Source: SAR202 cluster bacterium AD-804-J14_MRT_500m (GTDB lineage Bacteria; Chloroflexota; Dehalococcoidia; UBA3495; GCA-2712585). From it: a stretch of DNA of 24,841 nucleotides. A program made the translations under genes and the position numbers. Below the pieces are notes generated by a model. That model did not search any database. It saw only the letters and a program-made list of their open reading frames with translations, and was not told where the DNA came from. Shown here piece after piece: positions 23,366 to 24,841 of this stretch. The stretch spans positions 1-24,841 of the forward strand of contig VEXF01000024.1 in assembly GCA_009391275.1 (NCBI GenBank). The letters run 5' to 3'. Position 1 is the stretch's first letter; every line of letters starts with the position of its first letter.

Positions 23366-24841
23366 CTAATTTTTCGTAAAGTTGGCTTCTTTTACTGACC
23401 TGTTATAACCTGCCGTTGCTTCGGTTTTATGTGTGTCGAATTTCAAGAGTTCCCTGTAATCCGCTGCCGCCTCTCCGTAATCACCGGCTGCCTCATGGGT
23501 TATCGCCCGACCCAAATAGGAGCTTCCAAGCATGTGGCCAAAATGGATCGCTTTGGTATAGTCAGATATAGCTTCTTGATAGTTGCCAAGGATTCTGTTG
23601 GACAGTGCCCGGATCAAGTATGCCTCAGCTGACTCTGAATCTATTTCAATCGCCCTAGTGCAGTCCGCTGCAGCCTTTTGGTCGTTGCCGAGTTCACTGT
23701 GAGATTCCGACCGCTTCAAGTAGGCCTGTAAATAATGAGGATCAATCTCAATTGCCGCGGTGCAGTCCGTTATCGCCTTGTGGATGATGTAAAGTTTTCT
23801 GTAGGAAAAGGCTCTATAAAAGTACGAATACTTGGAATTAGGATCGATCTCAATCGCCTTCGTGTAGTGCACTATAGCTTTTACATGGCTTTCATCGTCA
23901 CCCCGGCCCCCGTACGATTGTGCCCGGTTAAAGTAGCTTCCTCCTAATTCAGGTTTTATTCTTATATACCTACTATAGTCGACTATCGCCTCTTGATAAC
24001 TGCCAAGTCGCGTGTGGCATTGTGCCCGCTCGTTGTATGCATCTCCGTCATCAGGGTCAATCTCAATTGCGCAGGTGTAATCCGCTATCGCTTCCTCATA
24101 GTTGCTCAGAAACCTGTGAGAGCGTGCCCGTTGAAGGTAAAGATCATCAAAGTCCGGATCTATCTTGATCGCCCGCGTATAATCGGTTACTGCTTTTTTA
24201 TGATGGCCGAGGTCGGCGCGAGAAACTCCCCGGTTGAAGTAGGCAAACGCATGCTGGGGGTAATCTTTGATATGTATTGTATAGTCAGTTATAGCCATCC
24301 CATTATGACCTAATTTGGCAAGTGACAATCCCCTCTCGAGGTAGGCCCAGCTGTCCTCCGTAGGATCTATCTCTATAGCCCGCGTGTAGTCTTCTACAGC
24401 CTCTTTGTGATTGTTCAGAGCTCTGTGAGATCGAGCCCGGTTGTAGTAGGCATCTTTGCCGTCAGGATATATCTCTATAGCCCGCGTGTTATCCGCTATA
24501 GCCTCTTTGTGATTGTTCAGAGCTCTGTGGGAAAGCGCCCGGCTGAAGTAGGCATTCCTGTAATCGGGGTCTATCTCTATAGCCCGCGTGTAGTCTTCTA
24601 TAGCCTCTTTATAATTGTTCAGATCCCTGTGGGAAAGCGCCCGGTTGTAGTAGGCATTCCTGTAATCGGGGTCTATCTCTATAGCCCGCGTGTAGTCTTC
24701 TATAGCCTCTTTATAATTGTTCAGATCCCTGTGGGAAAGCGCCCGGTTGTAGTAGGTAGCTTTGTCGTCAGGGTCTATCTCTATAGCCCGCGTGTAGTCT
24801 TCTACAGCCTCTTTGTGATTGTTCAGAGCTCTGTGGGATCG
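23366..24841 (-). CDS. TPR-repeat protein, 5' end beyond window
   Basis: The frame stays open from the stop at 23366 through the window edge: at least 491 residues, about 14 tetratricopeptide units of 34 residues. Each unit follows A-Y-x-x-R-A-x-[SA]-x-x-x-L-x-x-x-x-x-A-I-x-D-Y-[TS]-x-A-I-E-I-D-P. A TTG near 24328 is internal, not the real start, because TPR units continue upstream in frame. The N-terminal units (24341-24841) are nearly identical at DNA level while the C-terminal ones have diverged, so the array has grown recently at its N-terminal side. The last 20 residues leave the repeat pattern (KEANFTKN end). TPR arrays bind protein partners; the partner is unknown. Whether there is an N-terminal signal or effector domain cannot be seen. 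Confidence 0.88.
   Translation of the reverse strand, partial: RSHRALNNHKEAVEDYTRAIEIDPDDKATYYNRALSHRDLNNYKEAIEDYTRAIEIDPDYRNAYYNRALSHRDLNNYKEAIEDYTRAIEIDPDYRNAYFSRALSHRALNNHKEAIADNTRAIEIYPDGKDAYYNRARSHRALNNHKEAVEDYTRAIEIDPTEDSWAYLERGLSLAKLGHNGMAITDYTIHIKDYPQHAFAYFNRGVSRADLGHHKKAVTDYTRAIKIDPDFDDLYLQRARSHRFLSNYEEAIADYTCAIEIDPDDGDAYNERAQCHTRLGSYQEAIVDYSRYIRIKPELGGSYFNRAQSYGGRGDDESHVKAIVHYTKAIEIDPNSKYSYFYRAFSYRKLYIIHKAITDCTAAIEIDPHYLQAYLKRSESHSELGNDQKAAADCTRAIEIDSESAEAYLIRALSNRILGNYQEAISDYTKAIHFGHMLGSSYLGRAITHEAAGDYGEAAADYRELLKFDTHKTEATAGYNRSVKEANFTKN
24548..24751. repeat. Two identical 102-bp tandem DNA repeats (one TPR unit each)
   Basis: Bases 24548-24649 and 24650-24751 are identical over all 102 positions. 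Flanking units, towards 24446 and beyond 24752, differ at a modest number of bases. The period equals one 34-residue TPR. Identity at synonymous sites implies a very recent duplication or gene conversion. Confidence 0.9.

Overview
The window looks like a piece of a free-living, probably marine, heterotrophic bacterium. The gene set is an amidohydrolase, M20- and M28-like peptidases, a dihydropyrimidinase-like hydrolase, corrinoid-type methyltransferases, F420-type oxidoreductases (luciferase-like and DDN-like), several MFS exporters, a PAL-like beta-propeller and a long TPR protein. Base composition is moderate and TTG/GTG starts are frequent. This mix resembles the SAR202-type Chloroflexota. 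That placement is inferred from gene content only; there is no rRNA or marker gene here.

Layout. 1-1177 (minus): amidohydrolase-2 enzyme. 1433-4842 (plus): a coupled two-gene operon, M20-like then M28-like, behind a good sigma70-type promoter; both proteins have lost metal ligands of their families. 4922-6403 (minus): dihydropyrimidinase-family hydrolase. 6668-9745 (plus): a four-gene cluster of a small 'virulence factor'-domain protein, a homocysteine S-methyltransferase-like protein, an unrecognised protein made of two repeats each with a Cys-x3-His motif, and an MtaA/UroD-like methyltransferase. This looks like a methyl-transfer unit whose corrinoid protein is not in the window. 9775-10548 (minus): alpha/beta hydrolase. 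10678-12147 (plus): DHA2-type MFS exporter. 12193-13506 (minus): FAD amine/amino-acid oxidase-like enzyme. 13641-14414 (minus): an unrecognised protein built from two repeats with a Cys/His motif, with its own promoter, structured leader and terminator. 14618-15370 (minus): three tRNA genes (Val-CAC, Leu-CAG, Arg-GCG) behind one promoter, with a DDN-like F420 protein gene directly after them. 15445-16107 (minus): DinB-like protein. 16341-19916 (plus): two unrelated MFS transporters and an SDR/epimerase. 19942-20859 (minus): LLM-class F420-type oxidoreductase. 20978-23140 (plus): PAL-like propeller, glutaredoxin-like, thioredoxin-like and VOC proteins. 23366-window end (minus): a TPR protein running off the edge, with near-identical 102-bp DNA repeats.

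The genes read as short catabolic/redox modules with their own transporters rather than one long pathway. No insertion sequence, CRISPR array, phage gene or rRNA is visible, and no gene-free stretch exceeds 300 bases. The items most worth following up are the pair of metal-ligand-depleted peptidase homologues, the two internally duplicated Cys/His orphan proteins, the tRNA operon ending in a protein gene, and the tRNA-Arg with a GCG anticodon.
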